64,000 nucleotides of DNA from Caenimonas sedimenti (GTDB lineage Bacteria; Pseudomonadota; Gammaproteobacteria; Burkholderiales; Burkholderiaceae_C), in the NCBI RefSeq assembly GCF_007833165.1, contig NZ_VOBQ01000014.1:124001-188000 (forward strand), in the 5' to 3' direction. Of the stretch, positions 1-9,045 are shown one piece after another. Each line of letters opens with the position of its first letter. Within the stretch, counting starts at the first letter, position 1. Made by a program: the position numbers and the translations under genes. The notes below the pieces were generated by a model. It made no database searches. It was not told the origin of the DNA and saw only the letters and a list, made by a program, of their open reading frames with translations.

Positions 1-267
1 GGACCGGTCGTCGCTCAGGGCGGCCCACAAGCCGCTGGCCGGGTCGAAATCCAGGCCCGACAGCCCGCCGAAGGTCGAGCCCTTGAACTGCATGCGCACG
101 GGAAAAGTGGTTTCGCCCAGCAGCCGCAGGCGCTGCCGGCCGGCCGCCGGCACGGGTGCGGCCACCGAGCGGCAGCCCAGCGCGGCGGCCGCGCACAGTC
201 CGGCCGCGCCCGACAGCAGGGCACGCCGGCGCAGCGGTTGGCGGGAAAAGGAGGCTCCAGCGGTCAA
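1..267 (-). CDS. Esterase-like activity of phytase family protein (5' part, truncated by window edge)
   Basis: The 89 visible residues begin with an arginine-rich stretch (RRRALLSG) and a hydrophobic segment ending in a Cys, which looks like a Tat or lipoprotein export signal. After it comes GGLSGLDFDP...ALSDDRS, the typical opening of the PF13449 beta-propeller, 'esterase-like activity of phytase'. No ATG exists in this frame before the upstream stop, so the TTG at 267 is the likely start; a CTG nine bases upstream is possible. The rest lies outside the window. Probably an exported protein of unknown substrate. The family call rests on a short N-terminal segment. Confidence 0.65.
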   Translation of the reverse strand, partial: MTAGASFSRQPLRRRALLSGAAGLCAAAALGCRSVAAPVPAAGRQRLRLLGETTFPVRMQFKGSTFGGLSGLDFDPASGLWAALSDDRS

Positions 268-332
268 GTTGCGCAGTCTAGTCGCTGCGTGTGGCCTCCC
301 CGTGAAGCCACGATGAACTCATGCTCCATCCA

Positions 333-1391
333 TCAGGATGATGGAGGCGCCGTGCTGCCGCGGTGGACGATGGAGATGGGATAGGACTGGAAGGCTTCGC
401 TGGGCTGGCCTTCGAGGCGCGCCACCAGCTGGTCGGCGGCCGCCCGGCCGATCTGCGTGACGGGTGTGGCCACGCTGGTCAGGCCCGGGGTCTGCGTGGC
501 GCCCAGGTCGGTGTTGTCGACGCCGGTGATGGAGATGTCCTCGGGGATGCGCACCCCCGCCTTGCGGCAGGCCAGCATGGCGCCGACGGCGAACACGTCG
601 TTGGTCGCGACCACGGCCGTCGGTCGCGGCACGGCCGCCAGCAGCTGCTCCATGCCGGCTTCCGCGCTGGCCAGCGAAATCGGCGCGTACGCCACGTGCT
701 GTTCGGCGAGCGCCAGGCCGTGCTCGGCCAGGGCCGCGCGCAGGCCCTCCCCCCGCGCCCTTGCGCGGTCGTTGCCGGGCAACGGGGCGCTCAGCAGGCC
801 GATGCGGCGGTGCCCCAGGCCGATCAGGTGGCGCGCCACCTCGCAGGTGGCGGCGCGGTTGTCGAAACCGATGCTGGGATGGCGCTGCAGCGGATCCACG
901 CCCCAGGTGAGGACGTAGGGACGGCCGTAGTCCTCCAGCAGGGAGAACAAGCCGTGTTCGTGGTCCAGCCCCACCAGCACGAAGGCGTCCACGCCATGCT
1001 CGATCAGCTGGCCGGCCACGCGCAGCTCGGCGCCCAGGTCGTAATGATGTTCGGCCAGCACCAGCGAATAGCCGCGCTCGTCCAGGCGCTGCTGGAGCGC
1101 ACTGGTCGTGCGGGCGTACAGCGCATAGTCGAACGAGGGAACGATCGCGCCCACCATCTTGCTGCGGTGGCTGCGCAAGCTGCGCGCGGCGCCATGGGGC
1201 ACGTAGCGCAGCTTGGCGGCCGCATCCAGCACGCGCCGCAGGGTCGCCGGGTCGACCTGGTCGGGTGTGTTGAGAGCGCGAGAAACGGTGGCCGTGGAGA
1301 CGCCGGCCAGCTGGGCGACGTGCTTCGCGCCGGAGCGGGATTTGGGCCCGGCCGCTACCGGGGCCGGGCGTTCCAGGTCGTCGAGGGCCAT
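333..1391 (-). CDS. LacI/GntR-family transcriptional regulator
   Basis: 352 residues. A LacI-type helix-turn-helix lies at about residues 23-42 (KHVAQLAGVSTATVSRALN), followed by a periplasmic-binding-protein-like effector domain (VGAIVPSFDYALYAR, ITGVDNTDLG) to the end. The ATG at 1391 leaves a normal 22-residue lead before the HTH; longer upstream extensions have no family support. The gene is divergent from the ABC/sulfatase operon, and a palindromic site lies 4 bases in front of its own start codon, so it probably represses both itself and the operon. The effector is likely the imported sugar or polyol derivative, which is inference from context. Confidence 0.93.
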   Translation of the reverse strand: MALDDLERPAPVAAGPKSRSGAKHVAQLAGVSTATVSRALNTPDQVDPATLRRVLDAAAKLRYVPHGAARSLRSHRSKMVGAIVPSFDYALYARTTSALQQRLDERGYSLVLAEHHYDLGAELRVAGQLIEHGVDAFVLVGLDHEHGLFSLLEDYGRPYVLTWGVDPLQRHPSIGFDNRAATCEVARHLIGLGHRRIGLLSAPLPGNDRARARGEGLRAALAEHGLALAEQHVAYAPISLASAEAGMEQLLAAVPRPTAVVATNDVFAVGAMLACRKAGVRIPEDISITGVDNTDLGATQTPGLTSVATPVTQIGRAAADQLVARLEGQPSEAFQSYPISIVHRGSTAPPSS

Positions 1392-1394
1392 GGA

Positions 1395-1408
1395 TGAAAT
1401 CGATTGCA
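1395..1408. promoter_or_regulatory. LacI-type operator (proximal to the repressor gene)
   Basis: TGAAATCGATTGCA is a near-perfect 14-bp palindrome centred on CG, the typical half-site arrangement of LacI-family operators. It sits just upstream of the repressor start codon. It shares 13 of 14 bases with the site at 1520-1533. Confidence 0.7.
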
Positions 1409-1519
1409 GACAAGCGGCACGACCGGGCCGCGATGCCTGCGACTGTAGTCCCAAGTTATATGAATACACCCCGGGAAACCCCAGGGATGCCGCGGCCGCC
1501 CGGCTCTTACACTGTTTCA

Positions 1520-1533
1520 TGTAATCGATTGCA
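1520..1533. promoter_or_regulatory. LacI-type operator (proximal to the ABC/sulfatase operon)
   Basis: TGTAATCGATTGCA is the second copy of the palindrome, 125 bases from the first and about 40 bases upstream of the binding-protein start. The pair in a divergent intergenic region suggests repression, possibly with looping, of the operon by the adjacent LacI-type regulator. Confidence 0.72.
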
Positions 1534-1572
1534 TCAAGCCATCGCCATCCACCACCACGAGGAGATCCGCGC

Positions 1573-2988
1573 ATGAACCCTTCTTCCCGCGATCCGCGCC
1601 CGCCACAGGCGCCGCGCCGCAAATTCCTGGGGCAGGCCGCCGCCATCGGCGCCGCGGGCATCGCCGGCACCGGCTGGGTTGGCAACGCACTCGCGCAGGA
1701 CGCCGCGTTGGCGCCCTACCGCAGCGCCAGGATCAATTGGCGACAGGCCGAGGGCGAATCGATTTCCGTGGCGGTCATCCCGGCCAGCTACTTCGAGAAC
1801 CTGCTGTCGCTGCTGCCGCAGTTCGAGGCGCTGACGGGGATCAAGGTGCGTCCCGAGAAGGTGCCGCCCGGCCAGATCCGCCAGAAGGCGATGCTGGATC
1901 TGTCGTCCAGGACGGCGACGTATGCGACCAGTGCCACCGACCCGATGTACTACCCGCTGTACGTGTCGAACAAGTGGGTGGATCCGCTCGACCGCTACCT
2001 GAACGACCCGGCGCTGACCGACCCCGCCTGGTTCAACTACAACGACATCCTCAAGGCCTGGCGCGACGCCGACTCCATCGATGGCAAGCCCTACGGCATC
2101 CCCTACGATGGCGAGGTCACGGTGCAGGTCTACCGCAAGGACCTGTACGACGCCAAGGGCCTGAAGCCCGCCGACACTTATGACCAGTTGCTGGCCAACG
2201 CCAAGGCGCTGACCGACGCGCCGAACCGCATGCACGGCCTGGCGATGCGTGGGTTCGCCGGAGCCGGCCAGAACATGTACATCTATCCCTCGCTGCTGCG
2301 CGGCTTCGGCGGGCAGTGGTTCCAGGGTGGCAACCTGGTCGTGAACGGACCGGAGGCGGTCCGCGCGCTGGAGTGGTACGTGAGCGCGCTGGCGCAGTAC
2401 GCGCCGCCCGCTGTCCGCAACTGGAACTGGCCCGATATCGCCGATGCGTTCTCGCAAGGCACGGTGGCCTGCTACCTCGACGCGCACTCGTCGGCCGCCG
2501 TCATCACCAATCCGGAGAAATCCAAGGTGGTGGGCAAGGTCGCCTATGCCCGCTGGCCGGCGGGCCCGTCGGGCAAGCGCGTCACCTCCATCTGGAACTG
2601 GGGCTTCCCGATCAACGCCGCGCTGTCCGACAAGGCCAAGCGCGCCACCTGGCTGTTCATCAGCTGGGCGGCCTCGGCCGAGACGCAGGCGCGCACCTCG
2701 TGGAAGTTCGACGGGCCGGCGAAGCGTTCGGGCCTGAACCGGGTTTCGTCCTGGCGCGCGCCCGAGTTCGCGAGCGCCATGGGCAGCGCCGGCGACAACT
2801 TCATCCAGGCCGCGCTGCAATCGCTGGAACAGGACACCGACGTCGAATGGCGCCCGCGCGTGCCGCAGTGGCCGGCGATCGGCGAGACCATGGCCACCGG
2901 CATCCAGGCGGCGCTGGTCGGGCAGAAGAAGCCGAAGGAAGCGCTCGACGAAGCGCAGGCGCGCATCGCGCAGATCATGAAAGGCTGA
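1573..2988 (+). CDS. ABC transporter substrate-binding protein (family 1, CUT1-type)
   Basis: 471 residues. The N-terminus carries a twin-arginine signal (RRKFLGQAAAIG) ending near ALA-QDA, so the protein is exported folded to the periplasm. The mature part has the size and pattern of family-1 extracellular solute-binding proteins (FENLLSLLPQFEALTGIKV, GIPYDGEVTVQVYRKDLYD), which serve carbohydrate, polyol and glycerol-phosphate importers. GAGGAG lies 8 bases before the ATG. First gene of the operon; its stop overlaps the next start (TGATG). Given the downstream sulfatase and glpK/glpD, the ligand may be a sulfated glycerol-type compound, which is inference. Confidence 0.9.
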   Translation: MNPSSRDPRPPQAPRRKFLGQAAAIGAAGIAGTGWVGNALAQDAALAPYRSARINWRQAEGESISVAVIPASYFENLLSLLPQFEALTGIKVRPEKVPPGQIRQKAMLDLSSRTATYATSATDPMYYPLYVSNKWVDPLDRYLNDPALTDPAWFNYNDILKAWRDADSIDGKPYGIPYDGEVTVQVYRKDLYDAKGLKPADTYDQLLANAKALTDAPNRMHGLAMRGFAGAGQNMYIYPSLLRGFGGQWFQGGNLVVNGPEAVRALEWYVSALAQYAPPAVRNWNWPDIADAFSQGTVACYLDAHSSAAVITNPEKSKVVGKVAYARWPAGPSGKRVTSIWNWGFPINAALSDKAKRATWLFISWAASAETQARTSWKFDGPAKRSGLNRVSSWRAPEFASAMGSAGDNFIQAALQSLEQDTDVEWRPRVPQWPAIGETMATGIQAALVGQKKPKEALDEAQARIAQIMKG

Positions 2989-3872
2989 TGGCTCCGTCGA
3001 CGTTCGAAAAGCGCGAACGGCGCTTCGCGCTGGCCCTGTTCGGGCCGGCGCTGGTGCTGTTGCTGCTGACGACGACCATTCCGCTCGTCTTCCTGGCGTG
3101 GAACAGCATGCAGAAGCTCGACCTGTCGATGCCCTGGATGAAGGGCTTCGCGGGCCTCGGCAACTACGTCAAGATGGGCGAGGACCCGCGGTTCTGGAAT
3201 TCGCTGCTGCTGACGTTCATCTACACGGCATCCACGGTCGTGGCGCAGGTGGTGGTGGGTCTCTCGCTGGCGCTGCTCGTCCTGCGCATTCCCAAGGGGC
3301 AGGGGCTGCTGCGTGTCGCGGCGATCCTGCCGATCGTGCTGGCGCCGGTGGTCGTCGGGCTGTTCTGGCGCACGCTGGTGCTGTCGCCCGACGTCGGCCT
3401 CGTCGACCTCGTCACGCGCTCGCTCGGCCTGGGCAGCCACAACTGGCTGGGCGACCCCCAGCTGGCGCTGGTCTCGGTGATCGCGATCCACACCTGGCAA
3501 TGGACGCCGTTTGCATTCCTGGTGCTGCTGGCGAGCCTGGCGACCTTGCCGCCCGACGTGTACGAGGCCGCACGGCTGGACCGCGCCAGTGCCTGGCAGC
3601 GCTTCTGGCATGTGACCTTGCCGTTGGTGCGGCCGGCCATCGTCATGGTCGTCATCCTGCGCGTGATGACGGCGCTGTCGGCATTCGCCGCGATCTTCGC
3701 AGCAACGGGCGGTGGCCCCGGCACGGCGACGGAAATCCTGAATCTCTACGCCTACCGCACGTCATTCACCGAACTCAACATCGGCTACGGCTCCGCACTG
3801 GCGATGGTGCTGCTGCTGCTGACGGTGGCGGTGTCGTGGTTGCTGTTCCGGCGGCGCAAGGCGATCGCATGA
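2988..3872 (+). CDS. ABC transporter permease (UgpA/MalF-like)
   Basis: 294 residues with about six hydrophobic membrane segments. The EAA loop that docks on the ATPase is visible (YEAARLDRASAWQRFWHVTLP), roughly at residues 185-206. It is the first of two inner-membrane subunits of a carbohydrate-type (CUT1) importer. Translation is coupled to the binding protein by a one-base TGATG overlap, and its end overlaps the second permease by ATGA. Confidence 0.93.
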   Translation: MAPSTFEKRERRFALALFGPALVLLLLTTTIPLVFLAWNSMQKLDLSMPWMKGFAGLGNYVKMGEDPRFWNSLLLTFIYTASTVVAQVVVGLSLALLVLRIPKGQGLLRVAAILPIVLAPVVVGLFWRTLVLSPDVGLVDLVTRSLGLGSHNWLGDPQLALVSVIAIHTWQWTPFAFLVLLASLATLPPDVYEAARLDRASAWQRFWHVTLPLVRPAIVMVVILRVMTALSAFAAIFAATGGGPGTATEILNLYAYRTSFTELNIGYGSALAMVLLLLTVAVSWLLFRRRKAIA

Positions 3873-4705
3873 AGGGGACCGTGCGCCGCGGCGCCTTGTT
3901 CATCATCGCCGGCCTGATCGTGTTGGTGTGGGTGTTCCCGGTGCTGTGGGGTCTGATCACCTCGTTCAAGTCCGAACGTGACGTGCTGGCCTCCCCGCCG
4001 GTGTGGATCTTCACGCCGACGCTGGCGAATTACCGCGAAGTGCTGTTCGGCTCCTCGACCATCCTGCCCAACCTCTGGTCGAGCCTGGTGGTCACCGCGA
4101 GCACCACCCTGCTGACGATGCTGTTCGCGATCCCCGCGGCCTACGCGCTGGCGCGCCTGCGCTACCCGTTCAAGCGGGCGAGCGGCTTCTATGTGCTGGC
4201 GACGCAGATGCTGCCGCCGGTGGGTTTGATCATTCCCTACTACCTGGCACTGCAGCGCATTGGCGCGCTTGACACCTACGGCGGGTTGATCCTGATCTAC
4301 CTGACCTTCTCGCTGCCGTTCGCCATCTGGCTGATGGTGTCGTACTTCGAAGACGTGCCGTACGAGATGGAAGAGGCCGCCTTGCTGGACCGCGCGGGCC
4401 GCTGGCGGACGCTCTGGTACGTGATCCTGCCGCAGGTGGGCGGCGGCATCGCCGTCACCACCATCTTCGTCTTCCTGAATGCGTGGAACGAGTTCATGTT
4501 CGCGGTGGTGCTGGGCGGCAACAAGGTGCGGCCGGTGACGGTGGCGATGTTCAATTTCATTTCCGTGGAGCAGACGCAGTGGGCGCGGCTGGCGGCCGGC
4601 GCGATGGTGGCGATGGCGCCCGTGATCGTGCTGGGCCTGCTGGCGCAACGCCACATCGTCAAGGGCCTGACCGTGGGCGCCGTCAAGGGAGGCGGCCGCA
4701 GATGA
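3869..4705 (+). CDS. ABC transporter permease (UgpE/MalG-like)
   Basis: 278 residues, about six membrane segments, with the EAA motif MEEAALLDRAGRWRTLWYVI in the second half. The N-terminal FPVLWGLITSFKSERDV is typical of the MalG/UgpE side of CUT1 importers. Overlaps the preceding permease and the following ATPase gene by ATGA each, so the three are translationally coupled. Forms the membrane pore with the upstream permease. Confidence 0.93.
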   Translation: MKGTVRRGALFIIAGLIVLVWVFPVLWGLITSFKSERDVLASPPVWIFTPTLANYREVLFGSSTILPNLWSSLVVTASTTLLTMLFAIPAAYALARLRYPFKRASGFYVLATQMLPPVGLIIPYYLALQRIGALDTYGGLILIYLTFSLPFAIWLMVSYFEDVPYEMEEAALLDRAGRWRTLWYVILPQVGGGIAVTTIFVFLNAWNEFMFAVVLGGNKVRPVTVAMFNFISVEQTQWARLAAGAMVAMAPVIVLGLLAQRHIVKGLTVGAVKGGGRR

Positions 4706-5763
4706 GCGATCGACAAGGTAGCGTGAGCCTGCGCGCGGTGGTGAAGAAGCACGGACTGACCACCGTGCTGCACGGTGTGGATCTCGACATCCGGGCCGGC
4801 GAGTTCTTCGTGCTGCTCGGCCCGTCGGGTTCCGGCAAGACGACGACGCTGCGCATCCTCGCTGGGCTGGAGCCTGTGAGCGCCGGCCACGTGTTGATGG
4901 ATGGCGTGGACGTGACCGACCGCGAGCCGGGCGAGCGCGACGTCGCCATGGTGTTCCAGAGCTATGCGCTCTATCCGCACATGACAGTGGAGCAGAACAT
5001 CGGCTTCCCGTTGAAGATGGTGGGCCAACCCAAGGACGCCACCGCCCGTGCGGTGACAGAAGCCGCGGCCAAGGTCGGCATCGAGCACCTGCTGCAGCGC
5101 CGGCCCGGTCAGCTGTCCGGTGGCCAGCAGCAGCGCGTGGCGCTGGCGCGCGCGATCGTGCGGCAGCCGCGGCTGTTCCTGCTCGACGAGCCGCTGTCCA
5201 ACCTCGACGCCAAGCTGCGCCTGGAAACGCGCATGGAACTCAAGCGCCTGCAACGCAGCCTGGGCGTGACCACGGTCTATGTGACGCATGACCAGGAAGA
5301 GGCGATGACGCTGGCGGACCGCGTGGCCGTCTTCATGGAAGGCCGGATCGTGCAAGTGGCGCCGCCACGCCAGTTGTTCAGCCAGCCGGCACAGGCGAGC
5401 GTGGCCGGCTTCATCGGCACGCCGCCCATGAACCTGGTCGAAGCGACCTGGTCGGGTGACCAGGTGCGCCTGGCCGAAGGCGCTTCTCTGCCGGTGACCG
5501 CGCGTACGGATGGCGAGCGCCCCGTGCTGCTGGGTGTGCGCCCCGCCGACCTGCGGTTCGCAAACGACGGCATCCCGGCCACGGTCGAACTCGTGGAGGA
5601 GCTCGGCGACAACAGCATCGTCAACCTGCTGGCCGGGAGCCACCGCCTGCGGCTCAAGACCGAAGGCGCCACCGACGTGACGGAAAACAGCGCCGTGCAC
5701 CTGCGCTTCGCGCCCACGGCTGCCCACCTGTTCGACCGCGCGAGCGGCGAACGCCTGAACTGA
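4702..5763 (+). CDS. ABC transporter ATP-binding protein (UgpC/MalK-like)
   Basis: 353 residues. Walker A GPSGSGKTT near residue 39, Q-loop in MVFQSYALYPHM, signature LSGGQQQR, Walker B LFLLDEP, and H-loop YVTHDQEEA. The C-terminal third is a TOBE/OB-fold regulatory domain, as in UgpC/MalK proteins. It energises the two upstream permeases at the cytoplasmic face. The stop is 17 bases before the sulfatase start, with AGGAGA between them. Confidence 0.95.
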   Translation: MSDRQGSVSLRAVVKKHGLTTVLHGVDLDIRAGEFFVLLGPSGSGKTTTLRILAGLEPVSAGHVLMDGVDVTDREPGERDVAMVFQSYALYPHMTVEQNIGFPLKMVGQPKDATARAVTEAAAKVGIEHLLQRRPGQLSGGQQQRVALARAIVRQPRLFLLDEPLSNLDAKLRLETRMELKRLQRSLGVTTVYVTHDQEEAMTLADRVAVFMEGRIVQVAPPRQLFSQPAQASVAGFIGTPPMNLVEATWSGDQVRLAEGASLPVTARTDGERPVLLGVRPADLRFANDGIPATVELVEELGDNSIVNLLAGSHRLRLKTEGATDVTENSAVHLRFAPTAAHLFDRASGERLN

Positions 5764-5780
5764 TTCCCAGGAGAGACTCC

Positions 5781-7400
5781 ATGCAACGCCGCCGCCCCAA
5801 CATCGTGCTGATCCTGAACGACGACATGGGCTATTCCGACATCGGCTGCTACGGCGGCGAGATCGAGACGCCGAACCTCGACGGGCTCGCGCAGCGCGGC
5901 CTGCGCTTCTCGCAGTTCTACAACACGGCGCGCTGCAGCCCGTCGCGCGCATCGCTGTTGACCGGCCTGCACCCGCACCAGACGGGCATCGGCATCCTCA
6001 CCTACGATTCGGGCCCCGAAGGCTACGCGGGCAACCTGAACCAGAAGTGCGCCACGATCGCCGAAGTGCTGAAGCCGGGTGGCTACCGCAGCTACCTCAG
6101 CGGCAAGTGGCACGTCTCGAGCAACCTGAAGCAGCCCACCGATTCGTGGCCGATGCAGCGCGGCTTCGACGAGTTCTACGGCACCATCATCGGCGCCGGC
6201 AGCTTCTACGACCCGAACACGCTGACGCGCGGCAACGAGAACGCCGAGCACGAAGCACGGCGCGAGGGCTTCTTCTACACCGACGCCATCAGCGACGAGG
6301 CCGCGCGGATGATCCGCGACCACCAGACGAAGCATTCGGACCAGCCGTTCTTCCAGTACGTGGCCTATACCGCGCCGCACTGGCCGCTGCATGCGCACGA
6401 GGAAGACATCGCGAAGTACAGGGGCCGCTTCGACGCCGGCTGGGACCAGTTGCGCGAGCAGCGCCTGCAGCGCCTCGTGCAGTCGGGCATCCTCGACCAA
6501 CAGTGGCAACTGACGGGACGCGACCCGAGCCAGCCGGAATGGACCGCGGCCGAGCACCAGGCCTGGCTGCTGCGCTGCATGGAGGTGTACGCCGCGCAGA
6601 TCGACCGCATGGACCAGGGCATCGGCCGCATCCTCGATGCCCTGCGCGACACGGGCCAGATGGATGACACGCTGGTGATCTTCCTGGCCGACAACGGCGC
6701 CTGCGCGGAAGACATTCCCGAAGGCGTGTCGATCGACGAGCTCGTGAACAAGCTGATGATCGCGCGCGAGCACACGCGCACTGGCGCCAAGGTCCACATC
6801 GGCAACAACCCGGCGCTCATGCCGGGCCCGGAGGACACCTACCAGAGCTACGGCACGGCCTGGGCGAACCTGTCGAACACCCCGTTCCGCCTGTACAAGC
6901 ACTGGATCCACGAAGGCGGCATCTCGACGCCGCTGATCCTGCACTGGCCCAACGGCATCGCGCAGCAAGGCGAGGTGCGCCATACGCCGGGCTACCTGCC
7001 AGACATCATGGCGACCATCGTCGATGTCACGGGCGTGCCGTACCCGGGCGACATCGCCGGGCGCGGCATCCTGCCGCTGGAAGGGCATTCGCTGCAGGCG
7101 TCCTTCGCGCAGGACCAGGGGGACCGGCCGCCGATGTTCTGGGAGCACGAAGGCAATGCGGCGGTGCGCATCGGCCAGTGGAAGTTGGTGCGCGAATACC
7201 CCAAGGCGTGGGAGCTGTACGACATGGAGGCCGATCGCACCGAGACGACCGACCTGGCGGCGCAGCACCCTGAACGGGTGCGGGACATGAAAGCGCAATA
7301 TGAAGCCTGGGCCGCGCGCTGCGGTGTGCTGCCCCGCGAGAAGGTCGTCGCCCTGATGCGCAGCCAGGGCGTGACGCGCGCCTTCTGGGAAGACGAATGA
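5781..7400 (+). CDS. Type I (formylglycine-dependent) arylsulfatase, cytoplasmic
   Basis: 539 residues. PNIVLILNDDMGYSDIGCYG supplies the metal-binding aspartates; CSPSRASLLTG holds the C-x-P-S-R signature, with Cys52 the predicted formylglycine. Further family signatures are GKWH and the C-terminal half around DNGACAEDIP. No signal peptide is present, so it should hydrolyse sulfate esters in the cytoplasm, after import. AGGAGA lies ahead of the ATG. Its end overlaps the gene of its maturase (ATGA). The real substrate cannot be read from sequence; the neighbouring importer and glpK/glpD suggest a small polyol or glycoside sulfate. Confidence 0.93.
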   Translation: MQRRRPNIVLILNDDMGYSDIGCYGGEIETPNLDGLAQRGLRFSQFYNTARCSPSRASLLTGLHPHQTGIGILTYDSGPEGYAGNLNQKCATIAEVLKPGGYRSYLSGKWHVSSNLKQPTDSWPMQRGFDEFYGTIIGAGSFYDPNTLTRGNENAEHEARREGFFYTDAISDEAARMIRDHQTKHSDQPFFQYVAYTAPHWPLHAHEEDIAKYRGRFDAGWDQLREQRLQRLVQSGILDQQWQLTGRDPSQPEWTAAEHQAWLLRCMEVYAAQIDRMDQGIGRILDALRDTGQMDDTLVIFLADNGACAEDIPEGVSIDELVNKLMIAREHTRTGAKVHIGNNPALMPGPEDTYQSYGTAWANLSNTPFRLYKHWIHEGGISTPLILHWPNGIAQQGEVRHTPGYLPDIMATIVDVTGVPYPGDIAGRGILPLEGHSLQASFAQDQGDRPPMFWEHEGNAAVRIGQWKLVREYPKAWELYDMEADRTETTDLAAQHPERVRDMKAQYEAWAARCGVLPREKVVALMRSQGVTRAFWEDE

Positions 7401-8329
7401 GCGAAGGCCGGGCCTGCTGCATGCCGGGGCGCGAAGGCGCCGTGGTGGAGCTGGTCCGCCCGGATGAGGCCGCGCCTCACGCCGGGGACTGGATCGCAGT
7501 GGTGGCCTGCAGCTTCCAGATGGGCAGCAACGACCTGGAAGGTTTCGAGCAGGACGGTGAGGGGCCCGTACGGCTGGTCGAACTGGACGCGTTCCGCTTG
7601 GCCCCCACAGCCGTCACCAACGCCCAGTTCCGCGACTTCGTGCGTGCGACTTCCTATGTGACCGAGGCGGAGCGGCTCGGCAGCTCCTTCGTGTTCTACC
7701 TCCAGGTGCCGGCCGAACGGCGGCAGACCATCCGTCAGGTGCCCAGAGGCCTGCCCTGGTGGGTGGATGTCGCCGGCGCCTGCTGGCAACGCCCGAACGG
7801 GCCGGGCTCGACGATCAACGACTTGCTGAACCACCCGGTGGTCCATGTGTCGTGGAACGATGCGGCGGCCTACTGCGCCTGGTCTGGCACCCGCCTGCCA
7901 TCCGAGGCCGAATGGGAATGCGCTGCCCGCGGCGGCCTGCCGGGGCGGCGTTATCCCTGGGGCGACGAGCTCGAACCGGGAGGCACGCGCCGCTGCAATA
8001 TCTGGCACGGCCAGTTTCCGGCCGCGCCGGCCGATGGCTGGCAGCCCGGCACGGTCGCGGCCGATGCGTTCGAGCCGAACGCCCTGGGGTTCCACAACAT
8101 GGCCGGCAATGCCTGGGAGTGGTGCTCCGACTGGTTCAGCCCGGACTACCACCGGGAAACCGCCACGCGCAATCCGCGCCAGGACCGCCCTACCGGGGTG
8201 AAGGCGATGCGCGGTGGCTCTTTCCTGTGCCATGCGTCCTACTGCAACCGTTACCGCGTGGCAGCACGCGGCTCCAACTCCCCCGCCAGCAGTTCAAGCA
8301 ACTGCGGCTTCCGCGTCGCGGCGACGTGA
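7397..8329 (+). CDS. Formylglycine-generating enzyme (sulfatase-maturating, SUMF1/FGE family)
   Basis: 310 residues. A single FGE-sulfatase domain runs from VVACSFQMGSNDLEG to GFRVAAT. The active-site segment GGSFLCHASYCNRYRVAAR keeps both catalytic cysteines (Cys278 and Cys283), and HNMAGNAWEWCSDW is the family hallmark. It converts the sulfatase Cys52 to formylglycine, using oxygen and copper in known aerobic members. The start overlaps the sulfatase stop (ATGA), so target and maturase are produced together. No signal peptide, which matches a cytoplasmic sulfatase. Confidence 0.95.
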   Translation: MSEGRACCMPGREGAVVELVRPDEAAPHAGDWIAVVACSFQMGSNDLEGFEQDGEGPVRLVELDAFRLAPTAVTNAQFRDFVRATSYVTEAERLGSSFVFYLQVPAERRQTIRQVPRGLPWWVDVAGACWQRPNGPGSTINDLLNHPVVHVSWNDAAAYCAWSGTRLPSEAEWECAARGGLPGRRYPWGDELEPGGTRRCNIWHGQFPAAPADGWQPGTVAADAFEPNALGFHNMAGNAWEWCSDWFSPDYHRETATRNPRQDRPTGVKAMRGGSFLCHASYCNRYRVAARGSNSPASSSSNCGFRVAAT

Positions 8330-8334
8330 ACACC

Positions 8335-9045
8335 ATGCGCATCGCCGTGCCCGGAAGCCGCGCTTTCGACATCCAGGCTGCGTTGTTCGACCTGGACGGC
8401 ACCCTGGTCGACTCGTTGCCGGACTTCGTCGTGGCCCTGCGCGCCATGCTGGCCGAGATGGACCTGCCGTCGATCGATGCCGCGCAGGCGGCGCCATTGC
8501 TCGGCAAGGGCGTGGACCATCTGGTTCGGGCCGTGCTCACGCGTTCGGTGGGCGATGCGCAGGCTGACGCGTTGTACCCCGTTGCGCGTCCGATCTATTG
8601 GCGCCACTACCTGGCGGCGAACGGCCGGCATGGCACCGTCTTCCCGGGGGTCGTGAATGGGCTGAATGCGTTGCGCGCTGGCGGGGTGACGCTGGCGGTC
8701 GTCACCAACAAGCCCATGGCCTTCGCCCAGCCCCTGCTGGAGGCCATGGCGCTCGACGGGTACTTCGTCCGCGTCTGCGGCGGCGATACCTTCGCCCGCA
8801 TGAAACCCGATCCGTTGCCGCTGCTGGCCGCCTGCGAGGCCCTCGGCTGCGCACCGGCGCGCGCGCTGATGATCGGCGACTCCAGCAATGATTCCCGGGC
8901 GGCGCGCGCCGCCGGCTGTCCGGTGGTCCTGATGCGCTATGGGTACAACCACGGCGTGCCCGTCGAGGATGTGGATTGCGATGCCGTGCTGGACCGCCTG
9001 GACGACCTGATTGCCGCCGATTCCACCCCGAGGAGACATCCATGA
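8335..9045 (+). CDS. HAD-superfamily phosphatase (Gph-like)
   Basis: 236 residues. HAD motif I FDLDGTLVDS near residue 16, motif II TNKP, motif III Lys in RMKPDPLPLL, motif IV MIGDSSNDSRAA, and a helical cap between I and II, as in phosphoglycolate phosphatases. In this operon the substrate may instead be a phosphorylated glycerol or sugar derivative, which is inference. A GTG nine bases upstream (8326) overlaps the FGE stop as GTGA and is a credible alternative start. The end overlaps the next start by ATGA. Confidence 0.87.
   Translation: MRIAVPGSRAFDIQAALFDLDGTLVDSLPDFVVALRAMLAEMDLPSIDAAQAAPLLGKGVDHLVRAVLTRSVGDAQADALYPVARPIYWRHYLAANGRHGTVFPGVVNGLNALRAGGVTLAVVTNKPMAFAQPLLEAMALDGYFVRVCGGDTFARMKPDPLPLLAACEALGCAPARALMIGDSSNDSRAARAAGCPVVLMRYGYNHGVPVEDVDCDAVLDRLDDLIAADSTPRRHP

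Noticed and set aside
1392..1685. N-terminal extension of the LacI-type regulator to 1685
   Set aside because: It would cross both operators and the start of the divergent operon, and no LacI protein has such a lead; the ATG at 1391 is right.
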